Source: Rhodamnia argentea (Eukaryota > Streptophyta > Magnoliopsida > Myrtales > Myrtaceae). From it: a stretch of 64,000 nucleotides of DNA. The first letter of the stretch is position 1. Each line of letters starts with the position of its first letter. Location: assembly GCF_020921035.1 (NCBI RefSeq), contig NC_063151.1, positions 26,232,934-26,296,933 on the forward strand, given 5' to 3'. The position numbers and the translations under genes are program-made. Shown here in pieces: positions 13,339 through 25,861 of this stretch. The notes under the pieces were generated by a model that did no database searches, was not told where the DNA came from, and was given only the letters and a program-made list of their open reading frames with translations.

Positions 13339-14150
13339 ACTTTGCTGCTTCTCTACACCGCACTTCAGATCCAACTGTTTCACCTGACCCCCCGTCGGCG
13401 CACGTTAGCACTAATAATTAACCGCAATTTATAGCAATGGTTCGATCGAGGTTTTCATTCCTTTATAGTATGAGATATACGATGAAACACGTCCGATTCC
13501 AATGATTACAATACGTTCCTAGGATTATAAAATTGTTCAAAGATTGGATATTTTCTTTTCTTTTACTCGTCCTTTGCAATAGAATAAGCCGCCTCTTTCC
13601 TTGCAATTAATATTTTAACTCTTTAAATTCCTAACGTAAGCGAATATAATACTATTTTCTCGATTCGCTGATTTTAAGAATTGAGACGAGGATGCCTCAA
13701 TCAAAATTTCAAGCGCTCTAACTTTTAAAAAGACCTGTTGCCTATAATAAATACAAACAATAGTCGCCACAATTTTTAAGGATTTAATTTTTGAAATGCT
13801 TGATCAAAAGAACAAAAAACTAAAGTACTGTTTTCTCAACAATATCTTCAAGCTGGAAATTTGTAACATCAAATATGCCTCGACTCCAACTACGATGCGA
13901 TGTGCCAACTTAAAAGATATGAAATTCCTACGCGAAATTCTTGATACTAATATTTTGATCTTATAATATCGCAGCCTTTTATTTGTTTTATACAAAATAT
14001 TCAATCTTAAAACTCCAACTCATAAAAATCTCCACATCAGTCTTTTCTTTTCCTTTGAACAAGGAATTGGAAAGTAACAATCGCCCTCTAAATCATATTT
14101 TGGCCTTATAATTTCGAAAAAACCACAGACACACACACTCTATAAATAAT
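12311..14150. other. GC5 3' UTR and intergenic spacer
   Basis: About 12311-12780 is the likely 3' untranslated region of GC5; no poly(A) signal was assigned firmly. A poly(A) run at about 12835-12853 is flanked by a near-perfect 12-bp direct repeat (cagtgcccctcg at 12811, cagtgtccctcg at 12854). About 13000-13420 is GC-richer, with ACGTG motifs near 13005 (cacgtgcacg) and 13258 (acacgtgt) and a (CT)n run at about 13310-13337. It might be an upstream regulatory stretch, but no gene was recognised. 13440-14100 is AT-rich with nothing seen. Confidence 0.45.
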
Positions 14151-14338
14151 AAATGATACGCGCTCAAATCTCCTCGTCCTACAGTTGAAACCTCTGTCTC
14201 TCTCTGTCCCCCGAGTGAGTGACATGACAATGAAAGACAAAAATAGTTTGGCGCAATTAACGCCATCTCCCGCGCATGTTAGCCACCTGTATATCCCCAT
14301 CACCTTCACCGTCGCCATCACCAATCATCTCTCCGCTT

Positions 14339-14371
<33 letters not shown>

Positions 14372-15106
14372 GGTAAGGCGCCATCCCGCGAAGTCACCGG
14401 AAGATCGACCGATCTCTCCTCCTCCGCCGTCTGCCTCGACCGCTGATCTCCTCTGGACCAGCCGCGCATCTCCGAACTTCGGATTCTAGCTCTGTCGTGC
14501 GTATTCTGCTGTTTCCAGCGTACATTCCGAGCTTCCTGCTTTTCTGCTTGCGACGCCTAAGGTATCTCCGAGAGCGCGCGTGTTTTTTCGTTGTGAGAAA
14601 ATGGCGAGCGCTCGCGCTGTTTTCGGCACTCGCTTGTAGGGATATTTGGAGCTCGCGGTCTCTCCGCGGCTCGTCGTTCGTCGCTGAATTTGGAAATCCT
14701 GCGGTTAGACTAGGATCGGGCGGAATGCGGTTGTTCTAGATTTGGATCTCAGATCGAATTTTTCACGTGTTCTCGAGCTGCGTACGTACTCGCTTAGAAA
14801 ATCAGGAGGAGGAGAAAAGAGAGAAGAACGAGGCGACGTGTGTGAGTCTTAATTGTGCTATGTGTGTAGACCTTCCTATTTTGTGCATCCGGGGCTTCAT
14901 ATTTGTGGGCATGCACGTGGTGAGAATGTTTCTTTCGGTATTTGGCGTCTCCGAACTACTCTTGGAAAGTATAGAGTGATGCCTCCGCTGTCCATTCTTC
15001 TCTGAACTGATCATTAATTGTTTGGATTTTCTTGAGGTTTCTGGCTCTCTTGCATTCGCTGACTGCGGTAGCTCTGCTAAGACTTTTTGGCTTTGTGACG
15101 TTGCAG
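14151..15106 (+). promoter_or_regulatory. SGB1 5' leader with probable leader intron
   Basis: A CT-rich tract (about 14339-14372) and GC-rich leader-like sequence precede the SGB1 start codon. The bases immediately before the ATG read ttgcag, a good splice acceptor, so a 5' UTR intron ending at 15106 is likely. One candidate donor is at 14562 (aag/gtatct). A 12-codon upstream frame starts at 14601 and would be intronic under that model. Inference from sequence only. Confidence 0.5.
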
Positions 15107-18100
15107 ATGGGCGGGAGCGATTTTACCATGCGAGGGCGTCATGGGGATGCCTTTTCGACGTACAAGCGCACTGTGCTTAGGGATTATGTTGATTTTCAGA
15201 AGGATGGCACCTCCGGTTAGCATAAATGTCATTGCTCAAGTGTCAGTCGTTTCATATCAATTGTTAACTGCTTCTCATTTTACCTATGAAACCAAAACCA
15301 AAGCTTATCGTCGGTTGAATTTTTGCTTTCCTGCCCTCGATCCGAGGACATTTTTATATTAAAAAATCCATTGAACATGAGCTCCCCACATTTGGCTTGC
15401 CACCGATCTTCCTCTGCAACAAGATGAAGATGTCCTGAAACAGAATGAAGAGAACAGATTTATAAATTAAAGCTGACAGAAAGAAAGAAATGAGGGAATA
15501 TTGCAATGCAGTTTAGGCATGCAGTATTGGTTTATGTGAGTTAATGGCCCCATGAAAACCAGCTGACATGAAGGCGCATCCCCTGAATGTGCCTATTGTT
15601 TGGAACTTGCTTTAAGAGATGCCTTTGTCATTTTGGTTATGATCCCATGCCTAGAATGCTGCATTTACTTAATGCATCAGAGAAAAAGTCGTCCCCTGAT
15701 TCTCATGGTTTAGAATTAAAATGAGCAAGCACCTTAGTACCTTCTACTGATCTGTTGCTTCCATTGGGTTTGTGCAAACAACTACTGATAGCTCAACCAA
15801 TTTAACATTGTTTCTCAGGACATTTACTAAATGGAGCCAGTAAAGATCTCGGAAACCCTTCATGGAGGCGTTCTTTGCCACATGTCCTCGTAGCAGCTCT
15901 TTCTTCCTTCCTGTTCGGTTACCATCTAGGGTGTGCACATGAAGGTCTTGATTGTTGTTTCCTGTTCTGAATTCAACAAGCATAAGAAGAATCACTTTTT
16001 TTTCTTTTTTTGGTTATGACATTGCAGGGTAGTTAATGAGACACTAGAGAGCATCTCCTTGGACCTAGGCTTCAGTGGAAATACAATGGCTGAAGGTACT
16101 AAAATCAACATGCCGCTGATCTTTGGTACATGCTTGTGAGAAAGTGTATTGACATGCCATGTTTGATTAATTAAGGTCTAGTGGTGAGTACGTGTCTAGG
16201 AGGGGCATTTATTGGATCCCTGTTTAGTGGTTGGATTGCGGATGGTGTTGGGCGCCGAAGGGCATTTCAGCTATGTGCCCTGCCCATGATTATTGGGGCC
16301 TTAATGAGGTAAACACTTGCAATTCTTCTGCATATTCGCATTGTTTCTATTGTGCGGTTAGAGCCGTCCAAGAATAGTTTGTCTTGTTCATCATGAGGCG
16401 AGCACTTTGCTGGTGTAGCCCATATGTTGCAAATAATGTCCTGGTAAGATGTAACCATTTCCTTGTTGGTTTTTTTTCCCCTTATCTGAAGCACATTTGA
16501 ACTAGGCTTTATTCATGCTGTGGCAGCTATTAATAAATTATATACACTGTGTGTATGTTAACGATGAGTAGCTTCCTACTTCTAGGTACACTCTGATTGG
16601 TCACGTTTTGGAAAGTGCTTGATGTGTTCAAGCAACATGGTTTTGAGCCTTTATTTTCAGCTTTTTCGTACAAATTGGCTCATTCACAAGCTAGAGCTTA
16701 AATCCAGTGATAAGTTTTCATGACTAAATCTGAAAATAGGTAGTCAAACAAAGTGAATGAACTAATACAGTGCCAAAAGCATATATATTTGAGTACCTTA
16801 AACTATAAGTTGGAGTTCTGAATTTCACTCGAATGTGATTTTGCAGTGCCACAACAAATGATTTGTGGGGTATGCTTTTGGGAAGATTATTTGTGGGAAC
16901 TGGAATGGGTCTTGGCCCTCCTGTTGCTGCTCTATATGTCGCAGAGGTATAATGCACCGACTGCTTCATTATTTTCGGCACTGCCATAAGCGTGTTTCTA
17001 TTTCTAATTAGTAGAACGACAATAAGATGACAGTACTTTGATTGACTTCTCCCACCTATCTGCCTGAGTTAATTTTGCTTTTACCATAAATAGGTCTCGC
17101 CTACTAGTGTAAGGGGTGCTTTTGGGAGCCTCACCCAAATTGCAACTTGTCTTGGATTAATGGGGTCTCTTTTCATTGGAATTCCAGCCAAGGAAATCGC
17201 AAGTTGGTATGATATGCCTAAATATAGTGTCCTTGTATGTTTGTGCCCCTGTTATGTAAATATCAGAGTTGAAATTTTTTAGGGTGTTTGAGAGAAGAAT
17301 GGTGATGGTCATGTTTTGCTTAGGTGGCGAGTTTGCTTTGTGGTGTCCATTATTCCTGCAGTAGCACTTGCTATCTTTATGCAGTTCTGCGCTGAAAGTC
17401 CTCATTGGCTTTTTAAGGTATTCTTCTTCTCCCTTTGTAGTGGTCATTGGTTATATTTATAGCTGACCTTTTCTTTTTGGATTATCAGTGATTTTTAAGC
17501 TGGTTGAGCAGTTTGAGCTTAATGCAGATCAAACTAGATAGATAATATTTCGACTTTTCCTAATGGTAGTCACATCCCCATTCTACATGCCTCCACAATT
17601 ATGGGCTAAAATATGAGTGTGCAACATGTAATATGAGCATGGATAAGGCATATCTGCACTAGCACATGCACACATACACACACTCCGTGAATGCAGTCAC
17701 AGGCAACTGGATAACAATCATACAACTATGAAGAAAGAGGATAGAGGTGACTTTTTCTTTATCAACAAAATGAGTCGTTGTCACATCCATCTCTTCAAAT
17801 CTTGGTGCTTCTAGACGTCTTTTTTTAGTGCCTCAGTGCATTATGGAATTCATCTGATTCTCATTAATGTTTGGCTTTTTTTGGATGGCGGCTGCATGTA
17901 AATTTTTAAGCTGCCTGATACACAAAAGAAACAAAGAAATTTTACTTGACTGCTTATGATCTTGCAGAGAACTTGGTTCTGAGTTATGGAAAATTTTTAA
18001 GGGTATGATAGCACTCATCTCTGAGGGAATGCAGATGCATTGATCATGTTTTAGCTGTAGTGTAATGGATTCTTGTTCTGTAAGAATTTGTTTACAATAG

Positions 18101-21100
18101 ATTCCACAGGCTTTGGCGTTGTCAGTAAGTAGTTATTAGCTTATGTGTGGCACAATGTTGTTGCCCTTGGATTGACTTGCTCCTCATGTATTTCCTACTA
18201 CTTTTCTTCTGTTATTTTTCACTCGAGCTCTTTCCTGCAGTTGAGTTATTGTAGGTGAATCTCAAGACAGTGCTTACAGTGTTCCTGACTTGTTTCAGAG
18301 AGGAAGAGCCGCTGAAGCGGAAACTGAATTTGAAAAAATTTTGGGCGGAGTATATGTAAAGTCTGCGATGGCAGAGTTGTCGAAGGCTGACAGAGGAGAT
18401 GAAGTAGATACCGTAAAACTCTCCGAGTTACTCTACGGTCGCTATTTTAGAAGTATGCCTCTTAATTCTTTTTCCACTTACTCATTATGCTATCTGCATC
18501 ACTTTGCACTAAGCAGCTTTGTTAATTACCTTGCAGTGATTTTCATTGGGTCTGTCCTTTTTGCCTTACAACAGCTTTCAGGAATAAATGCTGTCTTCTA
18601 TTTCTCTTCTTCTGTTTTTAAAAATGCTGGCGTACCTTCAGACATTGCAAACATTTGTGTAGGAATATCAAATTTGTCAGGTACACTCCTATACTTTTTG
18701 TGAAATACGAAATTGGATCTTGACATACTTCCTCATGCTGCTCGCAAATTAATCAGGGTCAGTCGTAGCAATGATCCTGATGGATAAGTTAGGAAGGAAG
18801 GTGCTGCTTCTTGGGAGTTTTATCGGAATGGTGAGTTTGACGGATCCCTTGGGAAGACTGCAATTGTCGTATTTAACATTTCTCACACTTTAGAAAGTGA
18901 CCCTACTGTGATATTTGAGGTCATTGTATGGGTGGTGGATCATTGGGTGCTGAGTAAAAGTGAGATGATACAATTCCATTAGTAGTTATATCATGATCCA
19001 AAACCCTATTTCATGTCTGCTCCTTTGGTTGCATTGGTTCAAGGAGTGTATCTGTTATGGTTGTCCATAGTGAGACACGTGACTGTCTGTGTGCCTTGAG
19101 AGTGATTATTGCAAACCTCAAATAACCAGACAATACTAGTTTCTGAACTGATAATTGAATCATTTTGACCTTCGTGATGATTTACATACCATCTGACTTC
19201 TACTTTCTTCCTTGGTTGTTCCAGGCAGCGTCATTGGGTATTCAAGTGGCTGCTGCAAGTTCCTTTGCTTCAGGCTCTGTATCATCCTATATGTCAGCTG
19301 CTGGCATGCTGCTGTGAGTATCTTCTGAAGTTTGGAGAGGGAAATTTTGAGGAGAACATGATTCAGATGAAGTGATTAGGTTCTGCATAAATTCTGGCAG
19401 CATGTAGGGGTTCAAATACTGATTAGTCCTGTAAGATATGGCATAAATTCAGAAGAAATAAATATTATTGTTGCAAATGAAGTGAGAAACTTGCTGTGTG
19501 TGGATATTACTTCAAATTGGTTAAACATTAATCTGCATTGGCAGGGTTGTCTTGGCATTCTCTCTTGGTGCTGGTCCAGTCCCTGGTCTGCTGTTGTCAG
19601 AAATATTTCCCAGTAGAATCAGGGCCAAGGCAATGGCATTTTGTATGGCTGTGCACTGGGTAATATTTTCTTCTATCTCATGCTTATTCTTCAGTAATTA
19701 GTGCTTCACTTTTGATGCCATTTATTTTGATATAGGAGCAAACATCTGACTCCATATCTGTGAGACTTGGGTTTATGTTATGTTTTCGGTTTGGGTGCTT
19801 GCCTAAAGTTCATGAGTTGATTCTTTGAAATTGTCAAGTTATAAGCGCATCTCTCAAAATTAAACCATGCCTTGCATCTACAATCTTTTGGATGGATTGG
19901 CTAAAATTCTCTATAATGTTAGAGCTGGAGGTCTTGTACTTGAATTCCCACAATCTTATAAATTTCCTCAATTATACTCGAACTGCTTTTTCAGTTGCAT
20001 GTCAAATCCAAGCCTACACATGACGAGGAGTGATTGAGTATTTAAATATTACATGACATCTTTAAACTTTTAGGTGGGTTGGTATTGGCCCCGCAATATT
20101 CTGTAAACTTTATACTCGAAACTTGTAAAATGGCCTATTTGGCCAGGAATCTGGCAAATTTGTGCTGTCTCTGTAAGTCCCGGGTTCTTCCTTGTTGATC
20201 ATTTAGCTTTAACTCCTGTTCTAGTTACAAGAGCCATTGGTTCCTCTTCTGAGGACATGCTGTAATCAACTTTCTATGCTCTGCAACAACTGGTATCTCG
20301 GTGGGCCTGTAGAATAAAGATGTGGCTTAGCCCCCAATATGTTACTACAGTGGGTCATGCCCACATTGATGGCATGATCCCAAGTTTGACAATAGCTGAA
20401 TTTATGTCTGTCTAGTTCAGGTTAATGAGTCCATCAATTTAAATACCGTCATCTTTTTTCTTTTTCTTTTTGGTTCAATACTTCCATTGATATAGATGTT
20501 TTGTTGAGTTATTTCAAACAGTAATTGTTCCACATGAATCATCAGATTGCATAACCTGGTGCAAATTTGCTTCGAGCTTGACTTTCAGATATAATAAATA
20601 TTGTCAAACTCTTAGGTTAATCCATGGTGGAAGGATAGTAAACCTGTTGCAATTTGCTAACGGCAAATAAAGATGATTGCATTGGTCATGGTAACAAGAA
20701 CAGACTTTCAAAATACCTTTTTAAATTCGGCAAAAGATTTTTGGATTACATGAGAAGTTCTGATTTGTTATAGACAGAATGGTCATCCTATTGAGCTCCA
20801 TTTCTGCACCTTGTTTGTCCATTTCACTTGATATTTGTTATTGTTCATGCTATGCCAAAACAATCTACCTATTGTGGTTTTACCCGCTTCCATCGAATTT
20901 CATGTTATATGGTAGCCACTGCTAATAGATGTTTCCTTTTTCATCAGGTGATTAACTTTTTTGTTGGCTTGTTGTTCTTGCAATTGCTGGAGCAATTAGG
21001 GCCACAGGTCCTATACACAATTTTCGCCACCTTTTGCTTGATAGGGGCGGCTTTTGTAAAGAGGAATGTGGTGGAAACAAAAGGAAAATCACTCCAGGAA

Positions 21101-21130
21101 ATCGAGATTGCTCTTCTTCCCCAAGAATAA
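15107..21130 (+). CDS. SGB1: Golgi/plastid-type hexose transporter, SGB1-like
   Basis: Major-facilitator sugar transporter, nearest to Arabidopsis SUPPRESSOR OF G PROTEIN BETA1, a Golgi hexose transporter related to plastidic pGlcT. Thirteen exons in frame give 495 aa, the length I remember for SGB1: 15107-15215, 15819-15930, 16028-16095, 16176-16308, 16847-16946, 17094-17206, 17324-17417, 18299-18452, 18537-18680, 18757-18830, 19225-19313, 19545-19659, 20948-21130. Family motifs in order: GWIADGVGRRR (loop 2-3, ~115-125), YVAEVSPTSVRG (loop 4-5, ~171-182), AESPHWLFK (after TM6, ~235-243), QQLSGINAVFYF (TM7, ~306-317), MDKLGRK (loop 8-9, ~351-357), SEIFPSRIRAKAMA (loop 10-11) and VVETKGKSLQEIE at the C-terminus. 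Twelve membrane segments are expected. Intron 12 is unusually long (1.29 kb). No lesions. SGB1 versus the closely related pGlcT rests on remembered similarity and on the GC5 neighbour. Confidence 0.92.
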
Positions 21131-22487
21131 AGGTACTTCCAACTGTTTGTGCTTATGCGAGATGGTCAGAAGTATCTTACCACAAGGTGAGTATACTATG
21201 CCCATTACATTCATTTGAAAACTACCACGGCGATTATGTTGCTTAATTCTCGGGCTCTGGTTTCAATCCCAGAGATGAGTTGGGTCGAGATGGGCTGCCT
21301 TATCAGACGACTATTCTTGCATTGGTTCTGCATCAAAGTAAATGTGGAACTTGAGGAAGTCGCAATCTCCTGCTGATCTTGATGAGAGTATATAACATCG
21401 AAGGCGGCATGGGCAACAGTTTTGTATCCATTACTAAAGCGCTAATGTCATTGGTATATACTTGTTCTATGGTGATATGTTCATGTGCACGAACTCATTT
21501 TGGTCCTCAAAATCAATAGTTCCTCCTGAGGAGAGATTGCCATATTTATTCACTGCTTCGGCAATTGGCAAAGCTGTTTTGGCCGTCTCAGCCTGCAGTT
21601 ACTAATCTAGGTGCACATTAAACGCTACCGATCTGATTAAAGAAAGGCTCACTCGAGAGAGAAAATGCCGAAGTCCATCGATGATGGGGCGCGTGTCCTC
21701 CAACCTCGAGGTTATTTTCTATCGACCTTGGACTTCAAAAACTACCTTGCTATCCTGATGCAGGTTTAAATGGCGAATCCATGGGTAACAGTTGGAATCG
21801 GGAAAGTTGTGATTTTGGCAAAATTTATATGCCGTGTTATTTTCGGCGTATTGTAGTCGAGCAAGGCCAGTCATGAACAGAAGTTTCTGAAATGAACCGG
21901 TTTAGGCACATTTGATCCTATTCACTCTGTCATCCTCCAAGTATATTCGGGAATTTGAGAAGTGATTTGCTGGCTTCTACAAATTGAATTAAGGCCGGCA
22001 ATTTTGACAAGGCTTACAACATAGCTCAAAGCATTGAATTTTTTTACTTTTGATAATTACTCGAGGGGGTATACTCGTAATCCTAAGTTTAAGAGCTTGC
22101 TATCTAGATATATGTCGCTCTATGTCAAAATCGGTTTAACAGACAATGTCTTAAAAGCTACATATCTCCTTCATGAGATTATCAAAAGAAAAAAACATAT
22201 AAAAAAAATGACTAGGTCGGCCAAATGGACTGAATTGGCACAAATACAAAAAGTTTAGGATTGTATTTGTAAAAAAAAAAAAAGTTCATAACTGAATTGG
22301 CATAATTACAATAGATTTAAGATTTTTTTTTGATAATTTTCCTTTATTTGGAGGTTACAAAAGTATAATCTCATATCACTTGATTATTACATTTTTCTAG
22401 TACATAATATTTATGTGTTTTCCTTCATATATTATTTTAAATTTTTGGATTAGACTTTTTGACAGAGGAAAACATTATTCTCCTATA
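21131..22487. other. SGB1 3' UTR, then AT-rich spacer with a half MITE
   Basis: About 21131-21600 is the probable 3' untranslated region. About 22225-22345 is the right-hand half of the dispersed family ending '...ttggcataattacaatagatttaag...gataattttcc'; its left half was not found. Nothing else recognised. Confidence 0.45.
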
Positions 22488-23179
22488 AGTTTCACTAGGG
22501 GTGTGTAAACTGGACCGGACCGGCCCGGACCGGCCGGGTTGGTCCGGTCCTTGAGGTGGATGGTCCGGTCCCCGGTCCCAATAAATGGGACCGGTGCCTG
22601 GGTGGTCCGATCCTCGGGTTTCTTGTATTGGGACCGGACCGACCCGCCCCGGACCGGACCGCCAATAATATATAATTATTTATATATAAATATATACAAT
22701 TGCAAAAAAAGAAATTGAAAACAAAACAGAATAATAAAAGTCAATTGCCCATTTTTTTCCCAACCTTGCACGGTCGCACTCTCCTCCTCAAGACTCTTTT
22801 TTTAGTCTTATTTTCCATCTTGTTTTTGGTCATCTTTTCTCTCTGCAGGCTTTTTTGAGTGCGGTTGGTAACGTTTTTATTATGTAATGACTAGATTTGG
22901 TATTGAATTCGAACATTTTGGTTAAGTTCGTCGATCATAAAAGTCATAGTGAGTCGCTATGTTTTTACCATGACATAGTTTATTAAGTTGACTAGATTTT
23001 CAATAATTAACGGTCATACTGGGCCGGGACCGAGACCGGACCGGGGCCGGCCCGGACCAGGACCGTCGGTCCCGGTTCGGTCCTTGGTCCCGAAAATATG
23101 GGGATCGGGACTACGGTCCGATCACCAGTTCCATGCCGAGACCGGACCGGCCCGAACCATGCACACCCCTAAGTTTCAC
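22488..23179. mobile_element. hAT-like MITE with perfect 8-bp TSD
   Basis: The body is 22496-23171. A perfect 8-bp direct repeat, agtttcac, flanks it at 22488-22495 and 23172-23179. The terminal inverted repeats begin TAGGGGTGTG on both sides and continue into arrays of 'ggaccggaccggcccgg' on the left and the complementary arrangement on the right. The centre is AT-rich and non-coding. An 8-bp duplication with TA/CA-GGGGTG ends is typical of hAT elements. No transposase is encoded, so it is a non-autonomous copy. Confidence 0.88.
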
Positions 23180-24151
23180 CTCTAAACGTCCCTCGCTAGA
23201 TCAACCTAAGTTTGGAAACCAAACTCTCTACAAAATCCAATTAAACGACTTATTTTTCTTCTTTTTCCAAACATATTTTTTTTTTCCAAAAATCATCTTC
23301 GATATTCATTTCCAACGAAAGCGAAAGACTAAAAAAATGTGTTCTTCCCATGTTTGTAAGAAGCATTTTATGCTATTTCAGTTTTTCTGCTCTAATTAAG
23401 ATTTACAATACATTTAACATAAAAATTCATTAACAAAGTTAAGCTTTCTTACTCTAATGTGGAAACAAAGGCACCGGTGTTCTTTTCCATGGTTTTCGGA
23501 CAAACACATCATTTTACTTTTTCTAAAGAAGAGTTGAGAATTTTCGACCAAAAAAGTAAAAAAAAATTGTCAAAAAAGAAAAGAAAAAGAGTTGAGAATA
23601 ATAAAAAAAAATCGAAAAAGTAAAATAAAATATTTTCCAATAAGCTTTCGGGGTAGAGAGAGTTCATGAAACCACGATCACCCTCGCCAAACTCTTCAGG
23701 CATAATCACCATTTACTCCACACATCGTCAGGCGGAAGCAACATAGTCTTGCGAGCTATCAATCAATCGTAAGCACTCGTTCTTCACTGTAGTTCATAGC
23801 TGCTCGAAGCTCGCATGTTTCATCAGTGAAGGCGATAGCTTGTTCAATGTGCACTCGTAGTCGTACTCTCTGTCTTTGTCTGCATCAGAACCTACACGAA
23901 TACACAGGATGCGTGTTGCACTCGAGATTGGGGATTGGCCTTAGGTTCAGTACTGGGTTTCGTTGAATGAGAGAGAGCTCCCGGCTCTGTGGGTTTTTGT
24001 TTTTGTTTTTGTTTTTTTTCTTGCGAAGCAGCTGTTTGTTGAATTGCCTGAACCGTGATTGACTCAGCAAATCCAATCTTTTCCCTTTCTGGGGGTATGT
24101 TTCTGACCTTTCGTTGTTCAACTGCGGGCTTCTCGAGGAAGCGAATTGAAG
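23180..24151. other. Spacer and probable CcmH promoter
   Basis: AT-rich, with A/T homopolymer runs (23545-23635). From about 23650 the composition is more balanced, and the last 300 bp before 24152 are presumably the promoter and leader of the CcmH gene. No upstream gene recognised. Confidence 0.45.
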
Positions 24152-25167
24152 ATGGAGGGTGAGGATGAGGAAGTGAAGAAGAGACGCATGGTCGAAGCCC
24201 GGGCGAGGAACATTAGTCATAACGTGCGCTGCACCGAGTGTGGTAGCCAGTCCATCGAAGATTCTCAAGCTGATATCGCTATTTTATTGAGAAAGGTGAT
24301 TTTTCCTCTGTTTTGAATTGTAGGTGTTGCTGTATGCATTCTGAGATTAATGTTGTGGTTTCGTAATCCTATTCTAGTTGCTTTTTTTTCTTTTCTTTTT
24401 TTTTCTGTCGAAGGCTAGGTGTTCCTCGTTCAGATGCTCTATGAAACGATTTTACACATGACAAGTGGAAGAAGTAATAAAAAACGGAGATGAATCTAAG
24501 AGCTTATAATTGTCCTTGCTTTGGTCCTGAGCGCAGGATTATTTCTGAAGATGCTTGCTAAATAAACATGATGAAGGCATGATATATGGAACTTTTTTCT
24601 GGTTAGCCTGTATGACGAATTGAGCGGCGTCAATAGAACTGTGTTTTGAAATTCTGTGTGCTGTCTAGGTTTTCCTAATTGGTAAAAGCCTTTTCTTCAA
24701 CAAATCTCTCTTAGACCTTTGCTAAATTTTTTGCTGTGTAGTTGATCCGCGATGAGATCCAATCTGGCAAAACTGACAAAGAGATTTTTAAGAAGCTTGA
24801 GGAGGATTATGGAGAGACGGTTCTTTACACCCCAAAGTTTGATATGCAGACTGCAGCCTTGTGGCTGTCGCCGGTTAGTATAGAAACAACCTGGAAGTGT
24901 TATTCTGAATGACTTCCTTTTGCCTGAATTTGTCCATACTGTGACTTGGATCATCCGCTGCAGCTACTAGTGGCAGGTGCTGCTGCTGGGGTATGGGCCT
25001 ACAATAAGCACAGGCAAAGGACAAACGTTCACATCATGGCTCTTAACCTTGTTAGAGGAGTCCCACTCACGCCAAAGGAGAAGGAAACCATGCTCGATCT
25101 TCTCACACCACCTCCCTCCCCACGAGGAGCTCCATCCTCATGGTGGAAGAGGTGGCTTGGCCAATGA
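24152..25167 (+). CDS. CCMH: Mitochondrial cytochrome c maturation protein CcmH
   Basis: Thiol-redox component of the mitochondrial system I cytochrome c maturation pathway. It acts at the inner membrane, keeping the apocytochrome c CXXCH cysteines reduced for haem attachment. Three exons, 24152-24295, 24742-24873 and 24964-25167, give 159 aa, the remembered Arabidopsis length. The redox motif is VRCTECGSQS, with Cys27 and Cys30. The invariant stretch SIEDSQADIAILLRK follows, then GKTDKEIF and the block ALWLSPLLVAGAAAG that leads into the single membrane segment (about 87-103). The tail LVRGVPLTPKEKETMLDLL is also typical. No cleavable presequence is evident, as in other plant CcmH proteins. 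Intact, with clean GT-AG junctions in phase 0. Confidence 0.96.
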
Positions 25168-25861
25168 TTTGTATCATCTCGCTTTGAACTGCTGTCTTTG
25201 CAATGGTAGTATGCTTACATTCTCATGGGAAGTCAATTTTAGATTCTTTCTTGTCCAAAGATGAAAGCTGTACTAAAATTGAGTGTATGTTCTCGAAGAA
25301 TTGGATAGAGGTCTTGCGGGAATTCCGTGAGAGAAGTGGATGGTGTGCGAAAGTATTAGTTCAAGTCTCAGTTTAGTTTTGTGTATGCAATAAAAGTGAT
25401 CCTCCATATTTGAAGTGTTTTGCCTTTCCAGAGGAACTGTATCTACCAGTTTTAAACAGCTAGCAGGGTTTTCAGACAAACAATCATTGCTTATGGACGG
25501 CAAGCAGGAAATAATCCCAACAATTTGGCGTTTTCATTGTAAACAACCAGGAAATGATGCTGGTGAAAGCAATGGAAATTTAGCCAATAAAAAACGACTG
25601 AAGTGCTTTGAGTTTATTCAGCTTCACTGTCCCGCAAACTGAAAACTGGCAACATGTGCGTCCTTAAGAAGTTTATTGTATTTGGTCGTTCTTTTTTTTT
25701 TTTGTCGGCATTGTGACCCTCTCGCTCCAAGCTGGATTTATCCGCTACGAAGTCTTGATGAAGACACAATATGAAATGTGCTTTAACGAAGAATAGGTTA
25801 CAGTAAATCACGGGAAAGGGAAATCGGCCTCAACCAAGTTTTCAGGCTTCCGCTCCAACAA
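25168..25861. other. CcmH 3' UTR and spacer
   Basis: Probably the CcmH 3' untranslated region followed by the leader of the PLAC8 gene. No other gene was recognised. Confidence 0.4.
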
